Counted from the stretch's first letter, positions 1 through 12,290 are shown. The stretch is DNA of 64,000 nt from Mytilus edulis (GCF_963676685.1 NC_092345.1:74637960-74701959), one strand, 5' to 3'. The notes: generated by a model from the sequence alone, not told the origin. Program-made: numbers and translations.

Positions 1-245
1 AGAAAATCCCCTACCAAGAAGATATGGTCCCTAAACAATATTTTATAAAGCGAAATGAACGCCACACTTAAATCCGAAACATTAAAATGAACTAAAAAAA
101 CACCACACAATACTATCAAAGAATAGAAGATCCTCACTTGAGACAGGCGCTAAAACGAGTCGGGGTTAAACCTGTTTTATGTGATTTCAACGCTCCCCTA
201 TATACCTCTAGACTAGCAGATGTTAAAATACACAAACACCTAGCA
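1..245 (-). mobile_element. Retroelement 3'-tail fragment, cut by window edge
   Basis: Read on the minus strand, this stretch matches the 3' untranslated tail of the retroelement fragment at 57660-58860. Shared segments include the GGTCCCTAAAC block near position 30, the block around 135-180 (caggcgctaaaacg, ggggttaaacctgtttt) and the cccctatatacctctag block near 200. It is a diverged, 5'-truncated copy. The boundary near 245 is approximate. Confidence 0.6.
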
Positions 246-1290
246 AAATGCACAGGTTTGGTTAGCTTGTGAGGTGAATGGCGATATTTTTGGTGCTTTG
301 TATAAAATATTACAATATAAGATGGAACGTATAATATGTTTGCACGTTAACTTATATTTAGAAATTGTGTCATTGCCACACTGTTTTCTGGGTCCTTTCG
401 GTTTTATTGTCGAATTGGACTTCTCCGTATTTTAGTTCCAAGCGTACATATATATAGTGACTTTCATCAGTTTAATATTGAGAGTCAAACGCAATGAAGA
501 TTACAGAATTTACATATACAAATAAAATAATAAAGTGATTAATAAAATAGTTGCGTGTTTAAAAATTATAAATAAGTTTGAATCATTGAATTATCGGCGG
601 CGAATGACAACAAATACATAATTTAGATAATGAAAAATGAGAATGACATTAAAAGTCATCATGAATAAAGAATGTTATCAGATAAATTGCATGTATTTAC
701 CTATACTGTTATTAAGCTATTTTGATGTTATAAACAGACAATAATTAGATAAATTTGTAACAAGACGGTTTTGTCCAATAAAATGGTTTCATATAGTTTT
801 TTCTTATATCAAAATATTTGTCACATACCAAAAATACTCATTAAAGAATCCGTCATTTTGACTGCAAGACAACAATTGCTAGGCATTTTAAAAGTTATTT
901 TATTTTCTCCATAAAATGCAACATGCGTACGTTCATGTATATAGCATTAAAATGTCGTTATACCAAGTAAACGCTTTTTTTTTTTTAACTTTCACAAGGT
1001 CGTATCAAATTAATGGGAAGCATTCTGCGTTTTGTACAAAATTAATGTGTTTCTGTCGACTTTTTTTTTGACACCACTTAAGATTAAATAAAGAAGGATT
1101 CAAAATCAAGAAAAGGAAGAGAATAACGCTACATAGGAATGGGCGTTCAATAGCTTTGCTGTAGACAGATAGATATGCATTTATTCCTTTCGAACGTTTT
1201 GAAAATTTTAATTGGAAGGCCTATAGATAGCATTAGAAATCCCTGGAACCATTCTTTATTACCATGAACTGTATTTTTTTTTATCGACAG
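246..1290. other. No gene seen; probably intron of the ZP gene
   Basis: AT-rich sequence with T homopolymers near 976 and 1062. No ORF or exon with convincing splice sites was found. It precedes an acceptor at 1289-1290 that opens the first visible ZP exon, so it is inferred to be intron. Confidence 0.4.
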
Positions 1291-1442
1291 GAGGGAGATG
1301 TAAGTCGATTTGTTGATGTCGTGGTCAGTTATAACCCAATGTTTATATCCAGTACCGATAGTATCATCATATATAGTTGTATTCATAAAGGCTCCAATTT
1401 TACTATGTTTGCAGAACTTGATGATGTTGGTTTAAATGAAAG
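1291..1442 (+). CDS. ZP gene exon a (ZP-N part)
   Basis: Acceptor TTTTTTATCGACAG, donor AG|GTTAGT, ends in phase 2. It encodes about 50 residues starting EGDVSRFVDVVVSYNP, with a YSC cysteine, typical of the end of a ZP-N module. The open frame continues upstream of the acceptor to an ATG at 1264, but that ATG lies in the polypyrimidine tract and is not a plausible start. Confidence 0.75.
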
Positions 1443-4400
1443 GTTAGTTTAAGAGATATACGCGATTTCTTCTTTTAATATTTCATTTTCGTTGCCATAT
1501 ATTTGTTTTTAAACCAGTGAAATATGCCAAAAAAGACTTATTTTTTGCTGTTTTCGAGCATTTTCATCTGTTAAAGGATGGCGCCCAAAAACTTCCAAAA
1601 CAGTTAAACATATAAAACAACTTTGTATTGTTATTTATATAACTAAGGTGCACCCATGTGTCAAATATGACTAATTATATGGTATCACACAACACAATTA
1701 TAGTTCAAATAAAGAAACAATTACAAGAATTATCTAGGTATAAATTCTAAAAATGTAATTGCAGACAACTAACCCGCCAAACCGAAGGTCATATGACAAA
1801 AGTGACATCAGGCGGTTTTGCATGGTTTTCTGGCAGATCTTAACAACACATTGAAAAATCAGTAAAGAAATAGGATCACTACTTGGTCACCATCATCATC
1901 AGCACAAATAAAATAAAAAAAAACATCTAAATGAAATAATCTGTTTTCTTTCTCGAAATTATAAAGCCCTTTTTAAATTTGGTGTCATATTCTATCAAAG
2001 TCCTAAGATTTAAAAAAAAATCATCTTCAGTTATAGTTGCGTCCACATTTCTTTGAATTTGTTATCACTATATCAGGTTGTCTAAGGTGATTAAAAACTG
2101 TTCTGGGTTACCGTTAGTTGTCTCATTCTTCAGGTTCGTATCATGTGTATTTGGCTTGGTGTCAGTTATTCATAAAACTTTCCCTGTGTTTTGTTATCTT
2201 TTTGTTTGCACGAGTGTTTGTCACTGGTAAAGGTTAAGTTAAGGTGACCGGTGAACACCAAGGGTAGTGTAAATAACATTGCAACATTCATTCTAATGCT
2301 TATATATTTCGTACGATCTTTACTAGGTTATATAAGTTTGAAAGCCAAAAGGTATCAACGATATTTACAACCAGCCATGCAGGTAAAACAAAACAATGCA
2401 AAATAAGAAGATGTGGTATGATTGCCAATAAGACAACTATTCACCACATTTTAAATGAAGTTCACGTAAGTTATTATAGAAAACCGTTCGGCATTCAACA
2501 ACAGGAAAACCCATACCGCATAATATAATAAAGAAGGCCCGACATGAAACATTTAATAATTAGGAAAACTAATGGTTAAATTCATAACCAAAAAAAATCC
2601 GAAAACAAATATGAATTGCATGAAACAACGACAACCAATAAAGCACAGGTCCCTGACTCCAAACAGACTCCTACACGATGTGATGGCTTGAACATGCTTG
2701 AAGCCTTCAAGGCGTCAACCCTCTTCTTACCTGTGATATTGGTTTAACGTTAAATAAGAACAAATTATTAAAAAAAATAAAGTCACCCAAAGTAATATCA
2801 TTTACATAAAAATGTACACAATACCAATATTGTTTTGACTTTTTTTCTAGAACAAACTTAAAGAAAAACATCATTTCTGGTACCTATTTGCCTGTTAAAT
2901 TTGCAGTTCAGAATAAAGATGGCCAACCTTTAGATAAGCCTCTATTTGTAGGCGACATCTTTAAGTTATTATTCTTCCTCGCAGATACTGATGGTATGTA
3001 GTTTCAATAAGATATAAAAAGTTTAAGAGTAAAAAACATCAGGATTTAAATGAGCAAAAGAAACTAATTATGAAAATTGTAATAACAAGCTTTTATAATG
3101 ATCAAATGTTAACCTCTGCATATGCTGATAAACTTAAAGATGAACGTCGTTTTTGATTGCAGTATTTTATTTTTATTTTAATGATTCATTCCATATAAAA
3201 AACAGTACAATGCAAGTAAGAATTTACCGTTTGCTTTCGAGCGGAGTTTTAAACTAAATAAATCAATATAATAGTATCAAAGGTACCTTTCTTATGATTT
3301 AGTACACAAGACGCGCATTTCGTCTACATAAGACTCATCGTTGATATATTGCTTTTTGCAGTGTATGAAAGTCTTAGAATTGACAACTGCATAGCCAATA
3401 ACACGTTATCAGGAAAGCCATTACAATTTGAATTTGTTAAGGACGGGTATGTACATATATTATAAGAGTGAAATAAATAGTTAATCATTCATCAATAAAT
3501 TACATAAAAATATTCATAACAACTTATAGTTCTAATAGATTTATGTTCTGATAGATTTATAACTCATATTAAATTTAGTGGATATATTTACAGAATCATA
3601 TTTTTGTGTAAGAATTCCTACTCACAACGTCACGAAAGCGTGGTTATTCTGGTTTTCATGGAACTCACTGATTTTCTAGTTAATTCCTTTATTCCCAACT
3701 GATTCAGCGTTCAATTCCTCTTACCCAAATATGGAAGTGAAATATATGACGTAAAAGGATCTTTTAGACGTACCTTTTACGTTAATTAGTTTATTCTGTT
3801 CTTTACCGTTTCAGAATTTATCATTAAAATTACATGTATACAGGGAATATTTTTAAACAGGTCATCAATGGTGACAGGAAAATGATATGTATGGTGACAT
3901 TTTGTCATTTTCCGACCGGCAGTGAAACCCATGCCAAAAAAGAGCGTCAGTTTTGGTATGCGGGATGTTTAAATCTAATACCTCTTGTATCTGTAAAATG
4001 TAGGCTTTTTTTCTGTTTTCATAATCAAACTAAATATTTTAAAATGTCCAATAAGTGTGCAATAAATGAATGTTTCGAGTTTTCATTGACGAGATTTAAG
4101 AACGAACAAATCCTTTGCTTTAACATTTCCGTTTAAAAGCTCACACATCTCATTATGTATGTCCCTGTCCCGTAGGCTACATCTACGTCATTATTTTATG
4201 TCGATAGCTGTTCCATTAGAAATCATACATTATCTTTTCATCTTTATATATATATAATATAATGTAGATGTCCCACTGAAGATGGAAAGAATATCATGGT
4301 GAATACAGACGGTCCACTTGCAGCTAGGTACAGAAAACCTGGTTCAACAGAAGAACTACCAGCTTCAGAACTCTTCATGTACGCTTTTAAATTCAAAGGA

Positions 4401-7353
4401 ACAACAAATGTTGGCTTTAACTGTGCTGTTAAAATATGTAAAAAAGGAGAAGAAAGATTTTGTAAGCCTGTAAGTGTTAACTTTTATGGAATACTTTTGC
4501 ATAATGACATTTCCGTAAATTGCAAGTGTTTCAGAATTAACCTCTGTCATAAAAATATAAAATAACAACAAAAATATAAATGATATATTAAACAAAGACT
4601 TTGATTAACAGAAAGTATTAATGTACTTTGCCTAAATGCAGTATTTAATAGTCCGTGGAATACCAGTATAGATCTATTTCTCTAATTCTTAGCAATGTCA
4701 CCATTTCTGGGCCCATTGTATACAAAAATCAATGTGTTGTTTTCGATGGTATCAGAAGATGATGAATGGAAATGTGCTAATAGTGAAATAGTGGAAGGCA
4801 CTCGAAGGGTATTTTCGTTTATCAAAAATAAAAAATCATTTGATATCATATTATCGTTAGAGACACAGATTCTTTAATTGTTACTCGTGAATTATTTGAT
4901 TAGTCAAAACTCGATCGTAAAAATTAACATTTAATGTCTGTCGATTACAAATCCTTGATTGGACAAATCTGATAATCCACTGGTACCAATGTAAGAATTT
5001 ATATTTATCAATAACCTAAAAAAAAACCAACATACATGCTACATAAAGGCAACAGTAGTATACCGCTGTTCAAACTCATAAATCCATGGACAAAAAACAA
5101 AATCGGGGTAACAAACTAAATCTGACGGAAACGCATAAATATAAGAGGAGAACAACGACACAACACTACAATGTAACTAACACACACAGAAACGGACCAA
5201 GCATCAGACAAAATCCCACGAAAATAACAAATATAACATCAAAACAAAATACATGAATTTGGGATAGACAAGTACCGTGACACGTCTTATCGCAATGTCA
5301 ATTTACACTCAAAAATAAGAGAAAACAAACGACGCAACGTTAAACTGTAACACACACAGAAACGAACTATAATATAACAACGGCCATATTCCTGACTTGG
5401 TACAGGACATTTTTAAAGGAAAAAATGGTGGGTTGAACCTGGTTTTGTGGCATGCCAAACCTCGCACTTTAATGGCAATGTTAAATATAACATAGAAATG
5501 ACAACATAATATTACAGGACTACAATACAAATAAATAGGAAAACTGTGTCTTTTGATATATTTTAGATGTCAAGTTATATAAACTTTAGGACAATTCGTT
5601 TTATTTGGCAATGAAGAGAAGAAGTTTAAAATTGTGATAAGATTTATTTTTCTTCTACAGCGTGATTGTTCATTGCCAGTTGGAGCCCCACCAACAGTTA
5701 GTACCTTTACTCCCGCAGTTGTCGACGTAACTTCTGCTCCAACGTTAGTCCCCGAGCTGCAAGGTCGTGAAGAAACTGGAAACGAGACTTCAATCAATAG
5801 TACACAACCTTCCATCAGAAGAAAGAGAGATTCAAATTATGGAGATAGGCAATTCGTATCAGCAATACTAACCATTAAAGAGCCCTCATTAGATGAAGTA
5901 CTCATTTTCCCTAAAATTGGACAAGAAAATATCAAAATAGGTAGAGTGTAACCTTACATAACTAATTTTAAAAGTATTGTTACAGAACAAATAATTTGCA
6001 TTGAAATGGTCAATTCGTCTATTGGAAAGTTGAAAGTCTATTTACCGGGTTTGTAATATCATGAGCAACACGATGAGTGCCACATGTGGCACAGGATCTT
6101 CATACCCTTCCCTTCAGGAGCACCTGAAATCATCCCCAGTTTTTAATGGAGTTTGTGTTACTTAGTCTTTTGTTTTCTTTATTATGTCTTGTATAGTATT
6201 TGTTGTTTGTTTGTCTTTTTATGTTTGAGCATTGGCGTTATCAGTTTATTTTCGATCTATGAGATTGAATGTCCCTCTGGCATCTTTCGTTCCTCTTTTG
6301 AAATTTGCATGTTATTTAGCATATATTATAGTTTCAAGTCGTCCATCTGTGTCAATATCGTAGTTAAGATCAAGATTTATTTGTGAAGCTGATCTTCCAA
6401 TTTTAGGTACTATCCTGAATCTTAAGTTCAGTTTAATATATGAAATGCAATCTTTCACTTAAATGAGGGTTATTGAGTGACAGGACACCATTGACTAAGT
6501 GAAATTGAAGATCTACGTTTAAACCCGCTGTAATTGTGTTCACCTGTCCTTTACAGGTTGTTGTTCGGTGTGAGCAAATGCCCCGTGTTGAAGACCGTAC
6601 TTTGGCCTATAATGTTTTACTTTTATAAATTGTGACCTTGATGGAGATTGGTGTCATTGGCACTCATACCATATTTTCGTATATCTATAAGCTTTTTTTC
6701 CTTTTTTTCGTTAAGATGGGTTTTTTTTTATGAATTCTTCATACTAAAATAACAATACGTCTGCCAGTAAGGATGCACAATTAGTACCCGTTGGAATATT
6801 TGGTAAAATAGCAAAGCACCAAACTAAACAAATATAAAGTTTATCAAAAAGTCTAACAATTTGAATATTTCTTCAACGGTGGTTTTGTTCTTTGAATTAG
6901 TGTGGTTCATTAAAAAAAACTGATCACCCATGTCATATAACAGAATATGTGGGTTTTTTTGTTTCAAATTTTGCGCCTATAATAAGACCATTTTTATAAA
7001 CATATCTTCTCTGGTCCTTTTGTGTTTGTAAGGTTTCATTCAACTACCCATTGTTTATTGAGAACCTGTCACATAGTTTCCTTTTTTTAAATGCTTGTTG
7101 TTCTTATATTTTAGGAAACCTGAACAAGAACACAATGACAGCAGATAAAGAGGACACTAAATGTGTCATGTCACAAAACATTATTATTGTTATAGTTGTC
7201 CTTGCAACATGGGTGTTTGTACTCGTAGTAATTTCTTCCGTGTTAGCAGTGTCAAAATGCAGGAGTCATAGAAGAATTCAGATTCTCAAAAGCAAACGAA
7301 GTTCATTTGATTTTAACTATACAATTCCCAGACCAAAACTGAATATCAAATGA
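1291..7353 (+). CDS. Membrane-anchored ZP-domain protein (5'-partial, six exons)
   Basis: Exons 1291-1442, 2851-2993, 3362-3446, 4268-4469, 5661-5940 and 7115-7353 join in one frame (1101 nt, 366 residues plus stop); every intron has GT-AG borders and matching phase. Seen: the second half of a ZP-N module ending in a YSC cysteine region, then a ZP-C module with cysteines in DNC, GCP, FNC, KIC, FC and RDC contexts. A threonine/proline-rich linker follows, then a dibasic furin-type site RRKR (fragment residues 247-250), a hydrophobic helix (about 310-333) and a basic 33-residue cytoplasmic tail. Known: ZP modules polymerise extracellularly after cleavage at such a site, which releases a C-terminal hydrophobic propeptide. 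Inferred: a secreted or epithelial/egg-coat type matrix protein anchored by its C-terminus. Signal peptide and first ZP-N exons lie upstream of the window. Which ZP paralogue this is cannot be told. Confidence 0.85.
2398..2660 (-). repeat. Mussel interspersed repeat (F2 type), intronic
   Basis: On the minus strand it ends in the block read on + as aagatgtggtatgattgcca, followed inward by a 'cccataccgcata' block, as in the other F2 copies at 9663, 26440, 27655 and 45046. It is strongly diverged and lies inside the first visible ZP intron. Confidence 0.55.
2851..2993 (+). CDS. ZP gene exon b (ZP-N/ZP-C linker)
   Basis: Acceptor TTTTTTTCTAG, donor G|GTATGT; enters in phase 2 and leaves in phase 1. 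It encodes the stretch containing SGTYLPVKFAVQ and KPLFVGDIFKLLFFL, which fits the start of ZP-C (a strand followed by the V-G-D signature). It is too short and atypically framed to appear as an ATG-initiated ORF. Confidence 0.8.
3275..3352 (+). repeat. SINE-like core fragment, intronic
   Basis: Contains acgcgcatttcgtctacata followed by agactcat, the same core as at 49075-49115 and, more diverged, at 50920-50955. The conserved 'GCG..TTCGTCTACATAAGACTCA' core between unrelated flanks points to a SINE or MITE family. Confidence 0.5.
3362..3446 (+). CDS. ZP gene exon c (ZP-C, first conserved Cys)
   Basis: Acceptor TTTTTGCAG, donor GG|GTATGT; 85 nt, phase 1 to phase 2. It encodes VYESLRIDNCIANNTLSGKP and continues to FEFVKDG. 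The DNC cysteine is the one that opens the ZP-C disulphide set. Confidence 0.8.
4268..4469 (+). CDS. ZP gene exon d (ZP-C core)
   Basis: Acceptor TATAATGTAG, donor CCT|GTAAGT. The split glycine codon is completed and followed by CPTEDGKNIMVNTDGP, then FMYAFKFKG and FNCAVKICKKGEERFCKP. The C-x4-C-x6-C spacing is characteristic of ZP-C modules. Confidence 0.85.
5035..5535 (-). mobile_element. Retroelement 3'-tail copy in ZP intron
   Basis: The reverse complement matches the right part of the repeats at 16740-17640 and 61650-62430. Shared blocks are 'ggcaacagtagtatacc' at the left end, 'gacttggtacaggacatttt' near 5396 and 'aatggtgggttgaacctgg' near 5424. It lies in the intron between exons 4268-4469 and 5661-5940, antisense to the ZP gene. 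Confidence 0.6.
5661..5940 (+). CDS. ZP gene exon e (linker and cleavage site)
   Basis: Acceptor TTTTTCTTCTACAG, donor G|GTAGAG, phase 0 to phase 1. It opens with RDC, the last ZP-C cysteine. A Thr/Pro/Val linker with NET and NST N-glycosylation sequons follows, then the RRKRD cleavage motif and a 37-residue juxtamembrane segment. Confidence 0.85.
6060..6300 (+). mobile_element. Retroelement 3'-tail copy (F1 type) in ZP intron
   Basis: Shares the sequence 'atgagcaacacgatgagtg...ccacatgtgg' and the terminal 'gaatgtccctctggcatctt' with copies at 15650, 50213, 52270, 56030 and 57190. It is noncoding here and sits in the last intron of the ZP gene. Confidence 0.6.
6535..6695 (+). repeat. Interspersed repeat (F3 type) in ZP intron
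   Basis: Matches 41700-41875 and 56940-57095: 'ttgttcggtgtgagc', 'gttgaagaccgtac', 'gtcattggcactcatacca'. It ends just before a short T-rich tail. Confidence 0.6.
7115..7353 (+). CDS. ZP gene terminal exon (TM helix, tail, stop)
   Basis: Acceptor CTTATATTTTAG. It encodes a short polar stalk, about 24 consecutive hydrophobic residues, then a cytoplasmic tail with SHRR and KSKR basic clusters, ending in TGA at 7351-7353. An ATTAAA at 7655-7660 is a possible poly(A) signal; no AATAAA is close. Confidence 0.8.
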
Positions 7354-9660
7354 TTAATTTTGACCAATATTAATATGTTTCTTTTGGATTTATGAATTCT
7401 TAAATAATCAGTGTATATTCATAGAATGTATAAACTTTAGATGAAGAAACTATGTTGTTTTCCTTATCATGAATGTGTAAATTACTAGTTATTGTCACGA
7501 GAAACAACTTAAGTAGGATAAATGTGGTCCCTGACTATACACAACTCGCCATGTTTTGTTTATCTGACAAACATTTGACTTTTTAGGCGAGTATCAGATC
7601 TCACATTGATGGTTTTCTTATTTATACCATATGTCGTAATATTTTACACAGAAAATTAAATCTACAGTGAATCTGACATAATTATTTATGATACTTCTTT
7701 AAAGTTAAAACGACGGTGTATCTTCAATTACTTTAATATGTGTCATCTTATCATCTTATATTTAGGGATAACTTTAAAGGGTAGTAACATATTATCAATG
7801 AGTTTCTGTTTATATCGAACGTTTGATCTAATTGAGATAAAAGAGAGACGAAAGATACCAAAGATATTAGGATTGAAAACCTTTAAACAAGAATTCTTTC
7901 TAGACTGACGTACAACTTGATTTTATGGAATTGTGTCATGAATAGCTACATGTACTTTACAAGTTGAAATTATTTGATTTCATTATATTACGGTATATGT
8001 TTAAAGAGAACCTTTTTTATTTTTTTTGTAAATCGGATTTCAAAAGAGGTTTTAAATATATTTTTAAATCTATAGCTAATAAATTCACGTTTCTTGTTTG
8101 TTTTTAAAGGAGAAAAGACAGAAAGCAAACACCAATTAAAACTTTTAGGCGAAGACAACAGGACAACAGCATGTCATTTAAGAAAATTTACATGAAACTT
8201 GATTGACAAGATAGTTGTTGTTTGCTTTAATAGCTTAACATTTAGTGTCAAATATTTTAGGCATATTCAAGACCCCAAAACATTAGCTATAAATCTAGTT
8301 GACAAGCTTTATTTAACTACTCTATTAGGATAAAAGCTGACAATGCATATATTTTGACGTTCAGCAGGAAACCAAACTGACCCCCTCAAAGGATAGTTGC
8401 AAGGGTGCTTTGAGTGGCATAGAGCGCGATACCTTCACAATACTAAGATTTTGTATGAACTGTACGCGGCTGTATATACACGATAATTATAGATTATCGT
8501 TGATCATCTCAACGAGATTGGTTTTCTCGCTTGAGCCGGGACGACAAAAGCGAGAAAAGCAATCGAGTTGAGATGACCAATGATAATCTGTTCATCGCTA
8601 TTTTACTTATGACGACGTTGTCAATTTCATGTCAATTTCGTTAGCAACGTCACGTGCCTGCTTAGTTTCTAGCGATAACTTTCCATCTCAAGCGAGTAGC
8701 ATGATATGAAAAATTATCACAAAAACAGATCAAAGGAAAAATGCACAACATAGCGATAATACACCCAATACAACCATACTGATGTCCTTATAAGCATGAA
8801 TTTAACTAATGGGATTTTATAATAATGTTAAGTATTGGAAGTGATAACCTGGTGTTTTTTTCTGGTTTTTTTTCCATAATTCTTTTTTGGTCTTAAATTA
8901 TTAAGCAAACGTATCAATAATTACATTCTAATAGATTGCAGTATAATATACCATACAAAGGTTGACCTTTTATGCACTAGATTATAGCCAAAGATTTTGT
9001 TAAATTCATTATGATAGAAAATATTGAATTGTAAAAAACTCAAGTGTGTCAATTCGTGTATTGAATTTATAATAATAAAAATGCTATCATACTTTCAAAT
9101 GTGATATATTTCTTTAATGTATAAGTATTGCACTTACAAAAACAAACAATAATTGAGTGTCTAGAGTTTGCTTCGTAAATGGCAAATATTGATGAATCTA
9201 TCTCTTACTCATATTACAATAACTTGAATGAAAAATGATTGTTTGATAAAAATGAAATCAAATTTCAGTAAAATTCTGCTTGTCATTTCATCTATACAAA
9301 AAAGTGGGAAATGAGTTGTTCCATATACAATGAAAAGTATAAAAAAGGCCACTTTGCAAAAAAAACATGAGAAACCTTCAATGAATAATTCGAATTATAA
9401 AATTACAGTAACATGAAAGTGAAAAAAGTCATTGCAGTTAACCCCAAGTTCTTAAGTAGGTCAAACATATGTGCTGTTAGCTATCACTATCTTTTGGTAT
9501 AAATTTCGGTCACTTAATTTGTTTTCATATTATCTGAGTTGAAATTTGTTGTCCGTCTTTCGATTTCTTTTTCAAAAATCTTCTCTGAAAGTAGTCAGCT
9601 AATTAAAAATAAGCTTCAAAACATTAATCATTGAGGTACCTAGATACAACATGTGTCCGT
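7354..9660. other. Intergenic, AT-rich, no gene
   Basis: Downstream of the ZP stop codon. Apart from the inverted repeat at 8491-8589 I see only AT-rich sequence with short T and A runs and no credible ORF or exon. Confidence 0.5.
8491..8589. repeat. 40-bp-stem inverted repeat (MITE remnant)
   Basis: 8491-8532 pairs with 8550-8589 (left arm contains gatcatctcaacgagattgg, right arm contains aatcgagttgagatgacca) around a loop with 'gagccgggacgac'. Flanking sequence to about 8700, including gacgacgttgtcaatttcat, recurs at 37914 and, inverted, at 38100. This is one copy of the family described at 37753-38290. Confidence 0.7.
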
Positions 9661-9662
9661 TG

Positions 9663-10010
9663 ATTAGTATATAATGAGAAGACGTGGTATGATTGCCATT
9701 TAGACAGTTCTCCACCAGGGACCAAAATACATACAAGTCCCCAACGATAGAAAATGAGCAAAACCCATAATACATAGTCCGATATCAGTCCCGAAAAGAC
9801 AAAGGTAAAACTATTCAAACGAGAAAACTAACGGACTGATTATGAACAAATAATGAGCGAAAAAAATATAATATAAATAAACACTTAACTACAAGCTCCT
9901 CAATTGGGACAGGCACGTGCAGAATGGGGCGGGGCTAAACTTGTTTGTTGGCGCCAAACCCTCACTTTAACATGGGACGGTGGTGTGACAGTACAAGAAC
10001 AAACTATACA
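9663..10010 (-). repeat. Mussel interspersed repeat (F2 type)
   Basis: Reverse-strand copy of the repeat at 26440-26795. Blocks read on +: gacgtggtatgattgcca (9672), ccgatatcagtcccgaaaag (9779), gagaaaactaacgg (9820), 'cctcaattgggacaggcac'. A 64-residue ORF inside it is a by-product. Confidence 0.65.
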
Positions 10011-10473
10011 AATATTTTGAAAAATACTTAATTCATCAGATCGATACAAAGGGGGGAAAGACATCGTGGCAGGGTTCTTTAAATAAACAAACCAAACTTG
10101 GTCGAAAAGGATATAAATAGAATATATGGGTTAAATGCAAGATTTGTCTGTCATTAACTGTTATAGAGAGAGAAAATCTAACAGAGGCAGAAATGAAAGG
10201 AATGTTATTTTTTTTTTATCTTTACTGACTATTTTCACCAAAACTGTCAAAACGACTCCTTGTGTGAGTCATTACCCTTGGGGGGACCTTTTAACATTTC
10301 CCAATTATATTTGTAATTGTCTTGAAAACTGAATACAACACAAAGAGTAACTCTAAATTATGCTTACGGATAATCTATCCCCAAATTGATACGATAATCC
10401 CGGACCTGTATTTTCTATCGTGATTTCCTTGCTAGAGGATTGATGCTAACAATGAAACTATTAAAATAAAGAG

Positions 10474-10578
10474 TTATGTTCTAATTCGCCAAGCTTAACC
10501 GAACATAAATTATTTAGTCAATAAAACTCAACACATGTATACTATAGGAATGAGCCCTCCCTGTGAGTAGCACACTTT
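10474..10578 (-). repeat. Split direct repeat B2
   Basis: 105 bp matching 11099-11203 with about four mismatches. It is the outer 3' end of the element. It is separated from A2 by 282 bp of sequence not found elsewhere in the element. Confidence 0.85.
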
Positions 10579-10860
10579 ACTACTTTATTTTTTCTTCAAT
10601 CATCTAAAAACCATTTTATATATTCATATTTCAATATTCATTCAAACGTCGATCTGCATCTAATAACTCATCCAAGAAAATCACACAAGTTTCCTCAATA
10701 CAACAAAGTCCGTATCGGGACTCCATCCCACTAAAAATCAAAATCAACAACAATCTACAAAACACAATAAATACATTATTATTACAATTAATCTTGTCAC
10801 ATCATTAAACTGTCTAACTCAAATCTATGAAATGGGTGGGGTGGGGGTGGGGGATATGTA

Positions 10861-11100
10861 TAACGAAACGGAGGTATGCTACTCTGAAAGGCAGAACGTC
10901 GAATAACTAGTTATAAAAATATATTTTATTTATGATAAGATTTTGCACGAGAATCACGATCCTACCCTCGTACAAACGGGTAGGATACCTGCATTGCGAC
11001 ATACAATAACAAAACAGGAATGCAACCATGTGCTCATCAACACGTGTTGAACATAAACAAACACAGACATGTGCTTCTGATACTATTAATAAATATATTT
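10861..11100 (-). repeat. Split direct repeat A2
   Basis: 240 bp matching A1 at 15391-15642. Shared blocks include taacgaaacggaggtatgct, gaatcacgatcctaccctcg and gtgctcatcaacacgtgttg. Differences are small indels, a 10-bp insertion near 10881 and lack of the extra 'gccaatcaaatcttacaata' present in A1. It abuts B1 directly. Confidence 0.88.
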
Positions 11101-11203
11101 ATGTTCTAATTCGCCAAGCTTAACCGAACATACATTTTTTAGTCAATAAAACTCAACACATGTATACTATAGGAATGAGCTCTCCTTGTGAGTAGCACAC
11201 TTT
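11099..11203 (-). repeat. Split direct repeat B1
   Basis: 105 bp, about 96% identical to B2, immediately adjoining A2 (a 2-bp overlap at the junction) and lying just downstream of the YR coding remains. Confidence 0.85.
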
Positions 11204-11254
11204 CGAAATGACAAAGTAGATAATAAAAAACGGGTATGAAAATTACAAGCCAAG

Positions 11255-12290
11255 ATTCTTAGTAACGAGCAGTTTTTTCAGAAATGTATTCACGCACATC
11301 AGTCTTTTGCTGTATCTGATCATTAAGACCATCTACCGTGTTTCTTAAATATTCTATCTTAAATACTAGCAGCAGCCACAGCTGTTGCTCCACCTGCTCT
11401 TAAACTTTATGCAAACCAAATTTTGATTTGTCTAATCCCAAAGATTCTAAAGCCTCTAACAGTATTTCTCTGGCTCTTGTATAAGACAAAGGTGTATGAT
11501 CCCCTTAGCACGTACGTGTTAGTCTTTTTACGATATACAATTGATCTAAATATGAATTCTATAGAATCGTTTTTAATGTTCGCTTGGTTCAAGTATGTCT
11601 CTAACATTTGAACTGGACAGGTTACCGAATATGTTTTGAAATATAAATATGAGTTTCTGCTCTCTGTTGGTCCGTTTTGCTTTTTTCGATGAATAAAGAC
11701 ATATATAATGAATGAAATGAAACATCTGACCTTTTTAAATTAACTAATTCCGAAAATCTTAAAAATCCGGCATAGCTAACGAGACATATACATGCTATTC
11801 TTCTATGGTTTAAAGTACTATTTGTATTGCCATATTTCAAAACCAGTTGATTAAGAATATGAGGAGTTATTGGTTCCTTCTTGTTTACAATGTGATGACC
11901 GATTGACCTTTGTGTACCTTATTTTACGGAAGTACAAAGAAAAGAATCACAAGGATTTACATATCCAGCTAATTTGTATGTCCATTGAATGGCATAATAT
12001 GCTTCATCTATCTTTGCAAAAGAATCATAATTTTTTCGTAAGTGAATCAAATATAATGAGACATTATAATCTGATGCCGGTAAAGGCTTTATATTAAATA
12101 AATTACACCATTTACAACAGCTATTAAATGCATACCTGTATTTCTTTCTAGTATTATCAGCTCTAGAATTTAAACAATAATCTGGAAGACATTTTGCAAG
12201 GTTGCTAAGAGCTTCATTCTGTGGTATGTTATCCTTAGACCAACGACCAGTACTAAAAACATCTGCAAAACGTATAAATAAAATAAACAA
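11255..12290 (-). pseudogene. Tyrosine recombinase (YR) of the retrotransposon, broken
   Basis: N-terminal SAM-like/core-binding part at 11919-12290 (RADNTRKKYRYAFNSCCKWC region). After a frameshift near 11880-11920, the catalytic part at 11622-11840 carries the first catalytic arginine in GFLRFSELVNLKRSD and a KSKTDQ lysine. 11407-11607 continues with YRKKTNTYVLRGS. Beyond it, the second catalytic box (HxLR, then AGGATA) is split by a 2-nt insertion near 11400, and the KHGRW box is followed by stop codons. The nucleophile-tyrosine region near 11300 reads AKD then stop, so the tyrosine is lost. In intact elements this enzyme integrates a circular DNA intermediate. The copy is inactive. Confidence 0.85.

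Noticed and set aside
3834..4136. 100-codon ORF between ZP exons
   Set aside because: Lies wholly in an intron, no homology, and would break the phase-consistent ZP model.
10579..10860. Spacer between A2 and B2 as a third repeat of the element
   Set aside because: No match to 11204-11485 or to any other part of the window, so it is reported as an unexplained spacer only.
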